Shown here piece by piece: positions 1 through 8,618 of a stretch of DNA of 34,786 nt. Both the position numbers and the translations under genes were made by a program. Below the pieces are notes generated by a model. The model ran no database searches. It saw only the letters and a list, made by a program, of their open reading frames with translations, and was not told the DNA's origin. Within the stretch, counting starts at the first letter, position 1, and each line of letters starts with the position of its first letter. The DNA is from a virus, in IMG/VR virus record IMGVR_UViG_3300047362_000995, positions 1 to 34,786 of that record; one strand, written 5' to 3'.

Positions 1-2
1 GT

Positions 3-737
3 AAATCAGGTATTGACTTTGGTAAAGTATTAGCTGAAAAATATGATTTACCAACTGAACCTAAACCAGTACAAATAGGTGTTCGATTTGAAGCACCACA
101 AAAACACTTCCAAAAATTAATTGATGTATCCTATGATTTCAAATTATATAGAAAATATGAAGACAAAGGAGTATCATTACGTTCTTTCTGTACAAACAAC
201 AATGCAGCATATGTTGCCGTTGAAGAAACGTATGGAGACCATTCGTACAATGGACACGCTAAAAAAGATGAAGCGTTCCGAAATGATATGACCAATTTTG
301 GTATATTAATGGAAGTTAGAGGTATTGAAAAACCATTTGATTGGTCTAGAGATGTAGTTAAAAAATTACAGATAGATGGTACAGGATTATACTATAGTCC
401 AAGTAGAAAACCATCAACAACATCTGAAGGAGTAAATGTATCAGCTATACAAGTAGATACATTACATAAAATTTCAAAAGCAATGCAACCATACTTTATG
501 TATGTGTATGATTTTATTGAAGATATGAAAAAAGTATTTCCAACATTAAAAGATGATTGGGGTATTTACGTGCCTGAAGTAAAATATCTTTCTCCTGAGC
601 CACTCGTCGATTATTCTAATCTAGCCCTTACCAAGTATCCTAACGTCCACTTTGTTGGTGATGCTTTATCAGCTAGAGGTATAACGGTGAGTGGTGCACA
701 AGGTACTTATGTTGCTGAAACACTTTTGGAGAATTAA
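3..737 (+). CDS. FAD-dependent dehydrogenase, C-terminal part (partial)
   Basis: The frame is open from the left window edge, so the start lies upstream and only the last 244 residues are seen. The visible part resembles the COG2509 group of NAD(P)/FAD-dependent oxidoreductases. It has a GIDFGKVLAEKY-like segment, then PVQIGVRFEAP, a segment with SLRSFCTNN and YNGHA, and a C-terminal FAD-binding end with FVGDALSARGITVSGAQGTYVAE. The N-terminal Rossmann dinucleotide motif would be off the window. The Met at 288 is internal, because coding similarity continues upstream of it. Substrate and role are unknown. It could be an auxiliary metabolic gene, since such enzymes are not part of the T4 core set. 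The family call is from remembered motifs, not a search. Confidence 0.72.
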   Translation, partial: KSGIDFGKVLAEKYDLPTEPKPVQIGVRFEAPQKHFQKLIDVSYDFKLYRKYEDKGVSLRSFCTNNNAAYVAVEETYGDHSYNGHAKKDEAFRNDMTNFGILMEVRGIEKPFDWSRDVVKKLQIDGTGLYYSPSRKPSTTSEGVNVSAIQVDTLHKISKAMQPYFMYVYDFIEDMKKVFPTLKDDWGIYVPEVKYLSPEPLVDYSNLALTKYPNVHFVGDALSARGITVSGAQGTYVAETLLEN

Positions 738-749
738 AATAGCTTTCAT

Positions 750-764
750 ATATTTACTATAAAC
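750..764 (+). promoter_or_regulatory. Degenerate copy of the recurrent late-promoter-like element
   Basis: ATATTTACTATAAAC lies 22 bases (start to start) before the ATG at 772. It is the least conserved member of the ATATTTATAATAAAA series, with changes around the TATAATA core. Confidence 0.4.
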
Positions 765-771
765 AATACAA

Positions 772-1032
772 ATGAAAAAAGAAACAAAAACCCCATTCCC
801 CCAAAGTAAAAAATTAAAAAAAGCAGATGGAACAATAGCTTATATATGGGATGGTAAACTTCATAACTGGGAAGGACCTGCCTTAATACCTGAAGGTAAT
901 GAAAAAAAAGGTGAATATTATCTTTATGGTATACCTTATACAAAAGAAGACCATAAAGAAGCAATTAGACAACAAACAGGATTACCCTGGTACAAACAAC
1001 CAGCCCCTAAAGGGCAAAATCACAGAAATTAA
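772..1032 (+). CDS. Small conserved-looking phage protein of unknown function
   Basis: An 86-residue, Lys-rich protein. The middle reads DGKLHNWEGPALIPEGNEKK followed by GEYYLYGIPYTKEDH. This alternation of Gly, aromatic and polar residues resembles a single MORN-like or WG-like beta-hairpin unit seen in many small phage proteins, but one unit is too little for a firm domain call. It has its own upstream promoter-like element and is followed after 6 bases by the kinase-like gene, so the two are probably co-transcribed. The start follows ACAATACAA with no Shine-Dalgarno sequence. An open frame on the opposite strand across this gene is only its shadow. Function unknown. Confidence 0.6.
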   Translation: MKKETKTPFPQSKKLKKADGTIAYIWDGKLHNWEGPALIPEGNEKKGEYYLYGIPYTKEDHKEAIRQQTGLPWYKQPAPKGQNHRN

Positions 1033-1038
1033 AATAAT

Positions 1039-1569
1039 ATGAAAATAGGTTTATGCGGTACAATGAGCGTAGGTAAAACGACATTGGTTAATGCTTTAAA
1101 AGATTTACCACAATTTAAAGATTATAATTTTGCTACTGAACGTAGCCAACATTTAATGTCATTAGGTATCCCTTTAAATACTGACTCAACATTAAAAGGA
1201 CAAACAGTATTTTTAGCTGAACGTTGTGGTGAATTAATCCAAGATAATATTATTACGGATAGAACAGTATTTGATGTTATGGCATTTACAATGAATGCTA
1301 AATCAATACCTCACCAAGATAAAGAAGCATTTGAAACATATGCTAGTGAATTTGTCAGAGAATATGATTACATATTTTATATATCTCCCTATGGGATAAA
1401 AATTGAAGATAATGGTGTACGTGAGACAGATGAACATTATAGAGATTTAATTGATTTTACTATTACAACATTAATTAAAAGATATGGCCATAAATGCAAT
1501 ACAATAGAAAAAATATCTGGATCTACAGAGGAACGAATTCAACAAATATTGAATATTACTAATCTTTAA
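1039..1569 (+). CDS. NadR/AAA_28-like P-loop kinase or ATPase
   Basis: A 176-residue protein starting directly with a beta strand and a Walker A loop, GTMSVGKT at residues 7-14. An ITDRTVFD segment (D74, R75) fits the DR motif of small nucleoside or nucleotide kinases. Length and layout fit the AAA_28 group (nicotinamide riboside kinase-like domain of NadR), which phosphorylates small nucleoside substrates. The substrate cannot be read from sequence; a deoxynucleoside or nicotinamide riboside kinase role in nucleotide or NAD supply is an inference. It sits 6 bases after the small gene at 772 and just before an unrelated promoter-like element, so it probably ends a short two-gene unit. No Shine-Dalgarno sequence is present. 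Confidence 0.66.
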   Translation: MKIGLCGTMSVGKTTLVNALKDLPQFKDYNFATERSQHLMSLGIPLNTDSTLKGQTVFLAERCGELIQDNIITDRTVFDVMAFTMNAKSIPHQDKEAFETYASEFVREYDYIFYISPYGIKIEDNGVRETDEHYRDLIDFTITTLIKRYGHKCNTIEKISGSTEERIQQILNITNL

Positions 1570-1570
1570 C

Positions 1571-1585
1571 ATATTTATAATAAAA
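1571..1585 (+). promoter_or_regulatory. Late-promoter-like element, exact consensus copy
   Basis: An exact ATATTTATAATAAAA, 25 bases (start to start) before the ATG at 1596. It lies between the kinase stop codon and the next gene, as expected for a short-leader phage promoter. Confidence 0.55.
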
Positions 1586-1595
1586 CCTTATTATA

Positions 1596-2525
1596 ATGAA
1601 AAAATCTGAATTAAAGAACTATATAAGAGAAAACATTATCTCTACATTATCTGAAGATACTGATGCAGAAATTGCTAAAACTAAAGAATTAACGGCAGCA
1701 GTTAAAGATTTAGATGCAGCTAAAAAAGAAGCAGGTATAGAAGAAGATTATACACCTTCACATAGAGCTTACAATGTTATTGATAGAAAGGGTAATATAG
1801 TATATAAAAACCTACCACGTCACACTGCAATGGAGAAAGCAAAAGAAAGAGAAGATTATGGATTCATAGCAACAGATAACTTAGCAGAAGCTAATGTAGG
1901 TCTAGATGATTTACAAGACATAGGATATGACGATGGTGAATATGCTGTAAACATGCATTTTAATAAAGATGTAATTGGTATCAATAATGAACTTGATTAC
2001 AAATATTATAGAAGAGGATTTCTTCAAGGTGTAAAAGATAGCACAGCAAGTTATAAGTTAGAAGAAAATGCAACACCATTAATGAAAGATTTTACTTATG
2101 ACTATGAAGATATAGGTCAATTTTATTTAGAAGGATTTGGAAAAGAACATACTTTAAATAATGACCAATTAAGAATGTTGGGTAAAAAAATCACTGATAA
2201 TTTATATGGTGGTGATATTGGTAAAGCATATGATACCCTTGTAAATCCTCATAAAAACCCCTATGATATAAAAGAAGATGAAGATGATGACTTAGATGCT
2301 AAAGCAATTAAACAAGCTAAAGGGGCTAGAGGTAAACATAAAAAATTAGATATAGCACTTAAGTCTTTAAAATCAATAACGGCTGAAATGAAATCACTAG
2401 CACGTGAGTATAGCAAAGCAGACGGAGTAGAAAAAGAAAAAATAAAGGATAAACTAAAGAAAAAAACTCCAATTAAAAAAGAATTGGAAGCAATGGTTGC
2501 TAAATTAGAAAAAAATGTCGTCTAA
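1596..2525 (+). CDS. Unrecognised charged phage protein, possibly virion-associated
   Basis: A 309-residue highly charged protein. The N-terminus (MKKSELKNYIRENIISTLSE) has the K-rich amphipathic helix style common at the start of unknown structural proteins in marine T4-like phages. Residues about 120-235 hold acidic and aromatic patterns with FLQGVKD and FYLEGFGKEHT. The last 75 residues are Lys/Glu-rich and probably a helical coiled coil. No catalytic motif was seen. Its stop codon overlaps the next start: the ATG at 2515 lies inside the last codons, pointing to translational coupling. It has its own promoter-like element upstream. I do not recognise the family. Confidence 0.6.
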   Translation: MKKSELKNYIRENIISTLSEDTDAEIAKTKELTAAVKDLDAAKKEAGIEEDYTPSHRAYNVIDRKGNIVYKNLPRHTAMEKAKEREDYGFIATDNLAEANVGLDDLQDIGYDDGEYAVNMHFNKDVIGINNELDYKYYRRGFLQGVKDSTASYKLEENATPLMKDFTYDYEDIGQFYLEGFGKEHTLNNDQLRMLGKKITDNLYGGDIGKAYDTLVNPHKNPYDIKEDEDDDLDAKAIKQAKGARGKHKKLDIALKSLKSITAEMKSLAREYSKADGVEKEKIKDKLKKKTPIKKELEAMVAKLEKNVV

Positions 2526-2898
2526 AGAAAGATTTTTATATATAGCTTTATTATTATTATCTAGTGTTTTTATTTCATATTTATTCTTCTCTGAAGATGA
2601 AAGTTATGTGGAACAATATAATTTTGAGATAAAGAAATTAGAACAAAAAATAGATTCACTACATAATATAAACCATGAATTAACTTATAAAGTTGATACT
2701 CTAGAAACTCAAGTAAAAGAATTAGATCTAGAGTTAGGTTTAAAAGATAATAGAATAAAATCATTAAAATATGAAATTAATACTAAAATGGATGCTGTTG
2801 ATTCTTTTAATGTTAGCGAGCTTGAAAAGTTCTTCACAGACCGTTACAGACAGTACAACGATTCGATTAAAAAAACCAATAGCCCGGTTAGTAATTAA
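2515..2898 (+). CDS. Membrane-anchored periplasmic coiled-coil protein, candidate inner-membrane spanin
   Basis: A 127-residue protein with a short N-terminus, a hydrophobic anchor at about residues 7-25 (FLYIALLLLSSVFISYLFF), then a long Glu/Lys/Leu coiled coil (about 30-95) and a polar tail with EKFFTDRYRQYND. One N-terminal anchor plus a helical periplasmic domain is the topology of Rz-type i-spanins, which help disrupt the outer membrane at lysis. Its last 128 bases overlap the start of another exported protein in a different frame, as in Rz/Rz1 pairs. Family similarity is not demonstrated. An alternative is a membrane-tethered structural or superinfection-exclusion protein. Confidence 0.5.
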   Translation: MSSKERFLYIALLLLSSVFISYLFFSEDESYVEQYNFEIKKLEQKIDSLHNINHELTYKVDTLETQVKELDLELGLKDNRIKSLKYEINTKMDAVDSFNVSELEKFFTDRYRQYNDSIKKTNSPVSN

Positions 2899-3184
2899 AG
2901 ATCTTATTAAAGGGGATGGTAATAAACAAGAAATAATACTTTTAGGGGATAAGATTAATATTTTAAATCAAAAAAGTATATTAAAAGATAGTATTATATC
3001 TAATTTAGATTTACAAATTAATAATTTTAATTCTATATTATTCCAAAAATCTAATCAATTAGAAATATCCCAGGAGTTAACAAAAAAATTACAATTGGAT
3101 TTAAAAAAACAAAAGTTTAAAAATAAATTAACAATAGGGGTTGGAATAATAACAGTAATTGGAACTGCATTATTAATTAATTAG
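2771..3184 (+). CDS. Exported helical protein with C-terminal hydrophobic segment, candidate spanin partner
   Basis: A 137-residue protein that starts inside the previous gene in another frame. Residues 1-23 form a signal peptide (KLILKWMLLILLMLASLKSSSQ): a basic start, a hydrophobic core, then small or polar residues. There is no lipobox Cys. The middle contains PIARLVIKDLIKGDG and a long helical stretch (about 65-115), and the C-terminus ends with a hydrophobic segment, KLTIGVGIITVIGTALLIN. Signal peptide, periplasmic helix and C-terminal membrane segment would suit a spanin-like lysis role. No Cys for lipidation is present, so it is not a standard o-spanin. The terminase gene begins 5 bases after its stop. 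Confidence 0.5.
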   Translation: MKLILKWMLLILLMLASLKSSSQTVTDSTTIRLKKPIARLVIKDLIKGDGNKQEIILLGDKINILNQKSILKDSIISNLDLQINNFNSILFQKSNQLEISQELTKKLQLDLKKQKFKNKLTIGVGIITVIGTALLIN

Positions 3185-3188
3185 TTAT

Positions 3189-4769
3189 ATGGCAGACTTA
3201 AAAATAGTAATCCGTCAAGAATATCTTAAATGTGCTAAAGACCCTGTACATTTTATGCGTAAATACTGTTATATACAGCACCCACAAAGGGGTCGTATAC
3301 AGTTTAATTTATATCCATTCCAAGAAAAAGTATTAACGTTATTCCAACAAAATGATTATAGTGCCATACTAAAATCTAGACAATTAGGTATATCAACATT
3401 AGCAGCAGGTTATTCTTTATGGTTAATGACATTCCATAAAGACCGAAATGTATTAGCATTAGCAACAACCCAAGCAACAGCAAGAAACTTAGTAACAAAA
3501 GTACAGTTTATGTGGGAAAATTTACCCTCATGGCTTAAAGTAGAATCTGCTGAAAATAATAAATTATCATTAAGATTAGTTAATGGTTCAAAAATCCAAG
3601 CAAAATCTTCTAATGCTGATGCAGCACGTTCAGAAGCAGTATCACTGTTAATTATTGATGAGGCAGCCTTTATTGATAATATTGCTGAGACATGGGCTTC
3701 TGCACAACAAACTTTAGCAACGGGTGGTGGAGCTATAGTATTATCTACACCTTATGGTACAGGTAATTGGTTTCATCAAACGTGGGTTAGGGCTGAGGCA
3801 GGAGAAAATGATTTTTTACCTATTAAATTACCTTGGTATGTGCACCCCGAAAGAGATCAAGCATGGAGAGATGCCCAAGATGCTTTATTAGGTGACCCTA
3901 GACTAGCGGCACAAGAATGTGATTGTGATTTTAGCACTTCAGGTGATATTGTATTTTATAATGAATATTTAGAATATTATGAAAAATCTCATATTAAAGA
4001 CCCATTAGAACGTAGAGGTGCAGACCAAAATCTATGGGTTTGGGAATCAGCAGATTATAGTAGAGATTACATGGTAGTAGCAGATGTTGCTCGTGGTGAT
4101 GGAAAAGATTATTCTACATTCCATGTAATTGATATTGAAAGTGCTGTACAAGTAGCTGAATATAAAGGTCAAATTGGTACTAAAGAATATGGACATTTAT
4201 TAGTAGGAATAGCTACTGAATATAATAATGCAATGTTAGTAATAGAAAATGCTAATATTGGTTGGGCTACTATACAGGTAGCTATAGATAGACAATATTC
4301 TAATCTTTACTATTCACAACGGAGTGGAGAAGCAACAGTTGATTCGTATTTTGATAAATATCAAGATCATACAAAGATGGTTCCTGGGTTTACAATGTCA
4401 AAAAAGACACGACCTATGGTTATAGGTAAATTCCAAGAATACATCAGTGATCAAAGTGTAACAATACAGTCAAAAAGACTAGTAGAAGAAATGAAAGTAT
4501 TTATCTGGAAAAATGGTAGAGCAGAGGCACAAACAGGTTATAATGATGATTTAGTTATGGCATTTGGTATAGCATTATATGTTAGAGATACAGCATTAAA
4601 ATTTAGACAAAGGGGAATTGATTTAACAAAACAAGCATTAAATAATATGGCAGTTAATAGAACGCCTTATATGGGTAGTTATGGTGCAGGAACTCCAAAC
4701 CCTTATGCTAATCCCTATCAAATGAAAACAGAACATGGTAAAGAAGATATTACTTGGCTCTTTAAATAA
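3189..4769 (+). CDS. 17: Terminase large subunit (gp17-like packaging ATPase-nuclease)
   Basis: A 526-residue protein with both terminase domains. The ATPase part has the deviant Walker A SRQLGIST (residues 63-70, compare T4 SRQLGKTT), Walker B LLIIDEAA (153-160, D157 and E158) and a coupling motif STPYGTG (186-192). The RNase H-fold nuclease has acidic residues at D299 (VADVARGDG), E353 (VIENANIGW) and D453/D454 (YNDDLVMAFG). It powers DNA translocation into the prohead through the portal and cuts the concatemer. The Lys at the end of the T4 Walker A loop is Ile here (GIST), so the ATP-contacting Lys or Arg must come from elsewhere, such as R64. That variation is known among terminases. No small subunit gene (16) is recognisable next to it. 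Length is close to the T4 protein. Confidence 0.95.
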   Translation: MADLKIVIRQEYLKCAKDPVHFMRKYCYIQHPQRGRIQFNLYPFQEKVLTLFQQNDYSAILKSRQLGISTLAAGYSLWLMTFHKDRNVLALATTQATARNLVTKVQFMWENLPSWLKVESAENNKLSLRLVNGSKIQAKSSNADAARSEAVSLLIIDEAAFIDNIAETWASAQQTLATGGGAIVLSTPYGTGNWFHQTWVRAEAGENDFLPIKLPWYVHPERDQAWRDAQDALLGDPRLAAQECDCDFSTSGDIVFYNEYLEYYEKSHIKDPLERRGADQNLWVWESADYSRDYMVVADVARGDGKDYSTFHVIDIESAVQVAEYKGQIGTKEYGHLLVGIATEYNNAMLVIENANIGWATIQVAIDRQYSNLYYSQRSGEATVDSYFDKYQDHTKMVPGFTMSKKTRPMVIGKFQEYISDQSVTIQSKRLVEEMKVFIWKNGRAEAQTGYNDDLVMAFGIALYVRDTALKFRQRGIDLTKQALNNMAVNRTPYMGSYGAGTPNPYANPYQMKTEHGKEDITWLFK

Positions 4770-4783
4770 TATTTATAATAATA
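4769..4783 (+). promoter_or_regulatory. Late-promoter-like element before the portal gene
   Basis: ATATTTATAATAATA overlaps the terminase stop codon and lies 25 bases (start to start) before the portal ATG. One base differs from the consensus of the series. Confidence 0.52.
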
Positions 4784-4793
4784 ATTATATACA

Positions 4794-6710
4794 ATGGCAA
4801 ATAAAAGCGTTTTTTCAAGGTTAAGAAGATTATTTTCTACAGATGTAGTAATACGTAATGTAGGAGGAAATCAAGTAAAAACCATTGACTCAGGACATAT
4901 TCAATCTAGTGGGGAATATGAAACTAATGCATTAGCAGATAGATTTAATAGAATTTATTCTACAATGCCCACTTCACTATATGGTGCTCAATTTAATTTA
5001 AATTACCAATATTTAAGAACAACCCTATATTCAGAATATGATGTAATGGATCAGGATGCAATTATTGCTTCTGCTTTAGATATTATAGCTGATGAATGTA
5101 CATTGAAAAATGATATGGGTGAAGTAATCCAAATTAGAAGCTCAAATGAAGATATACAAAAAATATTATATAATTTATTTTATGATGTTTTAAATATTGA
5201 ATTTAATGCTTGGATGTGGGTTAGACAAATGTGTAAGTATGGTGATTTTTTCTTAAAATTAGAAATAGCCGAAAAATTTGGTGTATATAATGTTATACCT
5301 TATACTGCTTATCACATTGAAAGAATAGAAGGATCAAACCCCGAAAATCCTGCTGAAGTAAAATTTAAATGGAATCCTGATGGTTTTGCAGGTAGTTCTT
5401 ATGGTTATTATAATGTACCTAACCAACAATTAGATGGTGGTCCAGATGATAGAGGGTCAATAATTTATGATAATTATGAAATGGCACACTTTAGAATGGT
5501 AGGTGATGCTAATTATTTACCTTATGGTAGATCATATATTGAACCAGCTCGTAAATTATATAAACAATATGCTTTAATGGAAGATGCAATGTTAATCCAT
5601 AGGATTGCTCGTGCCCCTGAAAAGAGAATATTTTATGTAAATGTTGGTTCTATACCTCCTAATGAAGTAGAAGCATTTATGCAGAAAACTATTAATAATA
5701 TGAAACGTACTCCTTATATGGATGAAAAAACAGGTGAGTACAATCTAAAATATAACATGCAAAACATGTTAGAAGATTTTTATATTCCTATTAGAGGTAA
5801 TGATCAATCAACAAAAATTGATACTACACCAGGTTTACAATATGATGGTATTGCTGATGTAGAATACTTAAGAGAAAAATTATTTGCCGCTCTAAAAGTT
5901 CCAAAAGCATTTATGGGTTACGATGAAAATACAGAAGGTAAAGCTACTTTAGCTGCTCAAGATATTAGATTTGCTCGTACAATTGATAGAATCCAAAGAA
6001 TATTATTATCAGAATTAAATAAAATAGCTTTAGTACACTTATATACTCAAGGCTATACAGATGAAACATTGACTAACTTTGAGTTATCAATGACAACCCC
6101 ATCAATTATATATGATCAAGAAAGAATTGAATTATTAAAATCTAAAACTGAATTAGCAGGTTCAATGTTAGAACAAGGTTTAGTACCATCAGATTGGATA
6201 TACCATAATGTATTCCACTTTAGTGAAGACCAATATGATGAATACAGAGATTTAGTTCGTTCTGATGCTAAACGCAAATTTAGAATAGCTCAAATTGAAG
6301 CAGAAGGGAATGATCCTGTAGCTACAGGTAAATCATATGGTACCCCACATGATTTAGCTTCTTTATATGGTAAAGGAAGAATGTACTCAGATCCTGGTAA
6401 TGTACCAGATGGGTATGGTGAAGATGATCCTAAATTAGGAAGACCCCAAAAATCAATTACATCCCACGGAAAACAAGATAGTAACTTTGGTAAAGACCCA
6501 TTAGGTACTAAACGTATGAAAGATACAGATAAAAATGATTCAAGGGATAGTAAAACTGATACAAATAAAAGTGGATTAAATTTAGAAGGTGCCAAAATAT
6601 CTTATTATAAAAATTTAGATGTTTTGAAATCAATGGATAAAAAGAAATTAATCTTTGAGCAAGACAAAGAGGATAGTTCACTCCTAGATGAATCTCAACT
6701 AAAAGGTTAA
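4794..6710 (+). CDS. 20: Portal vertex protein (gp20-like)
   Basis: A 638-residue protein directly after the terminase, where gene 20-type portals lie. It has the typical portal start with YEVD-like text (YSEYDVMDQDAIIASALDIIADE), a clip/stem region with RIARAPEKRIFYVNVG and PPNEVEAFMQ, then LREKLFAALKVPKAFMGYDE and an LYTQGYTDE segment. These are hallmark strings of T4-like portals, which form the dodecameric DNA gate at the head vertex, dock the terminase and nucleate the prohead. It is longer than T4 gp20 (524 residues). The extra length is a C-terminal low-complexity, Lys/Asp/Gly-rich tail from about residue 510. Confidence 0.92.
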   Translation: MANKSVFSRLRRLFSTDVVIRNVGGNQVKTIDSGHIQSSGEYETNALADRFNRIYSTMPTSLYGAQFNLNYQYLRTTLYSEYDVMDQDAIIASALDIIADECTLKNDMGEVIQIRSSNEDIQKILYNLFYDVLNIEFNAWMWVRQMCKYGDFFLKLEIAEKFGVYNVIPYTAYHIERIEGSNPENPAEVKFKWNPDGFAGSSYGYYNVPNQQLDGGPDDRGSIIYDNYEMAHFRMVGDANYLPYGRSYIEPARKLYKQYALMEDAMLIHRIARAPEKRIFYVNVGSIPPNEVEAFMQKTINNMKRTPYMDEKTGEYNLKYNMQNMLEDFYIPIRGNDQSTKIDTTPGLQYDGIADVEYLREKLFAALKVPKAFMGYDENTEGKATLAAQDIRFARTIDRIQRILLSELNKIALVHLYTQGYTDETLTNFELSMTTPSIIYDQERIELLKSKTELAGSMLEQGLVPSDWIYHNVFHFSEDQYDEYRDLVRSDAKRKFRIAQIEAEGNDPVATGKSYGTPHDLASLYGKGRMYSDPGNVPDGYGEDDPKLGRPQKSITSHGKQDSNFGKDPLGTKRMKDTDKNDSRDSKTDTNKSGLNLEGAKISYYKNLDVLKSMDKKKLIFEQDKEDSSLLDESQLKG

Positions 6711-6724
6711 TATTTATAAATAAA
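6710..6724 (+). promoter_or_regulatory. Late-promoter-like element with TATAAATA core
   Basis: ATATTTATAAATAAA starts on the last base of the portal gene, 26 bases before the ATG at 6736. This copy contains the exact T4 late promoter core TATAAATA, which links the whole series to T4 late promoters. Confidence 0.55.
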
Positions 6725-6735
6725 TATATTTTTTA

Positions 6736-7593
6736 ATGAAAATCAAACATTCAAAATATAAAAATACTGGTATTCTTTTTGAATTATTAGTAAGACAAAT
6801 TACTGCTGACACTTTAAAAGGAGGTGACTCCCCAGCAATAGACATACTAAAAAAGTATTTTGTAAAGAGCGAATTAAGTCGTGAATATAGATTATATGAA
6901 TCCATTTTAAAATCAAAAGTTTTAAGTGAATCTCATGCTAATGTTTATATTGAAACAACTATATCTAATTCTAAACATTTAAATAGATCTATACTAAAAA
7001 AACAAAAGTATAACCTAATTAATGAAATTAAGCAAAATTACGATTTAGCTACTTTTTTTGGGTCTAAACTTAGCAATTATAAAGTTTTAGCATCGATATA
7101 CACTTTAATAGAAAGTAATAATACTACTTCCCCTGATAATAAACAGTTAATAAATAATAAAATTAATTTATTAGAACATTTAACTAAAAAAGAATCAAAT
7201 TTACTGGAAAGTAAAGAAACAGTATTACAAGAATTTTCTACTTATGATAAAGATATAAGATCCTTAACTTATAGGATTTTATTAGAAAAATTCAATGAAA
7301 AATATGATTCACTAAGTTCAGACCAAAAGCAAGTACTTAAAGAATATATTAACTCTGTAGATTCTACCCCAGGATTAAGAAAATTCTATAACACTAAAAT
7401 ATCAGAATTAAAAAATAAACTATTAGAAGGTTCTAAAAATGTTAAAGATAAAGCTACAAAAATTAAAATTGTAGAAATATCTAAAATGTTAATAGAATTA
7501 GATAAAACTTCAAAAGTAGGTGATGATAATCTAGTTGATTTATTACAATATTATGAATTAGTTAAAGAAATCCAAGTAGCAAATGGCATTTAA
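6736..7593 (+). CDS. Unrecognised helical protein between portal and prohead protease
   Basis: A 285-residue, mainly helical, Lys/Glu/Leu-rich protein. The N-terminus has KYKNTGILFELLVRQITADT, then LKKYFVKSELSREYRLYE. I recall this pattern from unknown proteins in the same position of marine T4-like phages, but without an assigned function. No transmembrane segment or catalytic motif is visible. T4 has the prohead core genes 67 and 68 here, so a core or scaffold accessory role is possible from position only. The gene overlaps the next by 11 bases, so translation is probably coupled. It has its own promoter-like element. Confidence 0.62.
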   Translation: MKIKHSKYKNTGILFELLVRQITADTLKGGDSPAIDILKKYFVKSELSREYRLYESILKSKVLSESHANVYIETTISNSKHLNRSILKKQKYNLINEIKQNYDLATFFGSKLSNYKVLASIYTLIESNNTTSPDNKQLINNKINLLEHLTKKESNLLESKETVLQEFSTYDKDIRSLTYRILLEKFNEKYDSLSSDQKQVLKEYINSVDSTPGLRKFYNTKISELKNKLLEGSKNVKDKATKIKIVEISKMLIELDKTSKVGDDNLVDLLQYYELVKEIQVANGI

Positions 7594-8380
7594 ATATAAG
7601 CTTAAAGAAGAACCTTTTAATGTAGGGGATACTGAAACAAAAGGTGGTATTAAAACAACAATTACAGATTTAGACCCAGAAACCGGTGCTGTAACTTGGG
7701 ATGTCAAAAATGTACCAGCTATTGATTCTACTTTTAAAGAGTTTAAAGAATTAAGAAGATTTATAACTCAATTAGCTCGTGATACAGAAGATACTGTAAT
7801 TGATGATTTAGCTGACCAAATTAATAATATATTTAATAAATATAGAACTCATATTAGAAAAAAATATCCTAAATCATATAAAAGGGTTAATGAGGAAAAT
7901 ATAGATGAAGGAATAGATATAAAAGCACCTATAGCAAGTGCAAATTTAGTTAAAGCTAACACTCAAATTAATAATGCTTCAGGTCTTGCAGATTATATAT
8001 TAGATGTTATTAATCAAATTAAAGATAAAGAACAAGAAGGTTTATTTAATGACTCAAATATTAAACAAGCTATTAACTTTTTAGAAAAAGCTAAAGGTGT
8101 AGATGAAGCATCTATGTCAGGAGGGGCGGGTGCTTATTTAACACCTTATGCCTTTAGATTAAAAGGTCAGAAACCTAATATTAAAGCATATAAAGAATTA
8201 GGATATAAAAAAGTTAAAGAAGGAGTAGGTGCTACATTAGGCCCTGGTCCTAAAGCAACAGAAGATGGAGTTAAAGATAATGCATATGTAAAACAATTCA
8301 AATACAAATTAGTTCCTAAAAACAAAGATGGTACTTATGTACAGAAAGGTTCAGGGCTTGAAGTAAGTAAATTATTTTAA
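7583..8380 (+). CDS. Unrecognised protein, possible prohead core component
   Basis: A 265-residue charged protein starting within the previous gene. Residues 1-115 form a soluble domain with VTWDVKNVPAIDSTFKEFK and a helical FITQLARDTED segment. Later comes SMSGGAGAYLTPYAFRLKG (about residues 178-196), a phrase I associate with unknown core or structural proteins of marine T4-like phages. The C-terminal QFKYKLVPK echoes the N-terminal FKYKLKEE, so the ends may share a motif. Function unknown. A role in the prohead core is inferred only from its place between genes 20 and 21. Confidence 0.6.
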   Translation: MAFKYKLKEEPFNVGDTETKGGIKTTITDLDPETGAVTWDVKNVPAIDSTFKEFKELRRFITQLARDTEDTVIDDLADQINNIFNKYRTHIRKKYPKSYKRVNEENIDEGIDIKAPIASANLVKANTQINNASGLADYILDVINQIKDKEQEGLFNDSNIKQAINFLEKAKGVDEASMSGGAGAYLTPYAFRLKGQKPNIKAYKELGYKKVKEGVGATLGPGPKATEDGVKDNAYVKQFKYKLVPKNKDGTYVQKGSGLEVSKLF

Positions 8381-8381
8381 T

Positions 8382-8618
8382 ATGTATAATTATAAATTAA
8401 TAGAACAAGATAATAAAGCAATTAAATTCCAAGAAGAACGTATTAATGTTTTTGAGGGATTAGAAGATAGAATAGATAATATAAAAAAACTATTACGTCA
8501 GGCAAAAATTGAAACTATAAAAACATATAGAGAACAACCTGACACATTTGCAATAGTAAAACCCACTGATTTAATTGGTGAATTTTTAAAAGATATAGAA
8601 ACATTACTAGAAAAATAA
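8382..8618 (+). CDS. Small helical protein in the gp67 position
   Basis: A 78-residue charged, helical protein that begins one base after the previous stop and ends one base before the next start. It contains NVFEGLEDRIDNIKKLLRQA. T4 gp67, a small prohead core protein of 80 residues, also lies between portal and protease. Length and position match, but the sequence resemblance I can judge by eye is too weak to name it. The tight spacing with both neighbours indicates one operon. Confidence 0.55.
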   Translation: MYNYKLIEQDNKAIKFQEERINVFEGLEDRIDNIKKLLRQAKIETIKTYREQPDTFAIVKPTDLIGEFLKDIETLLEK

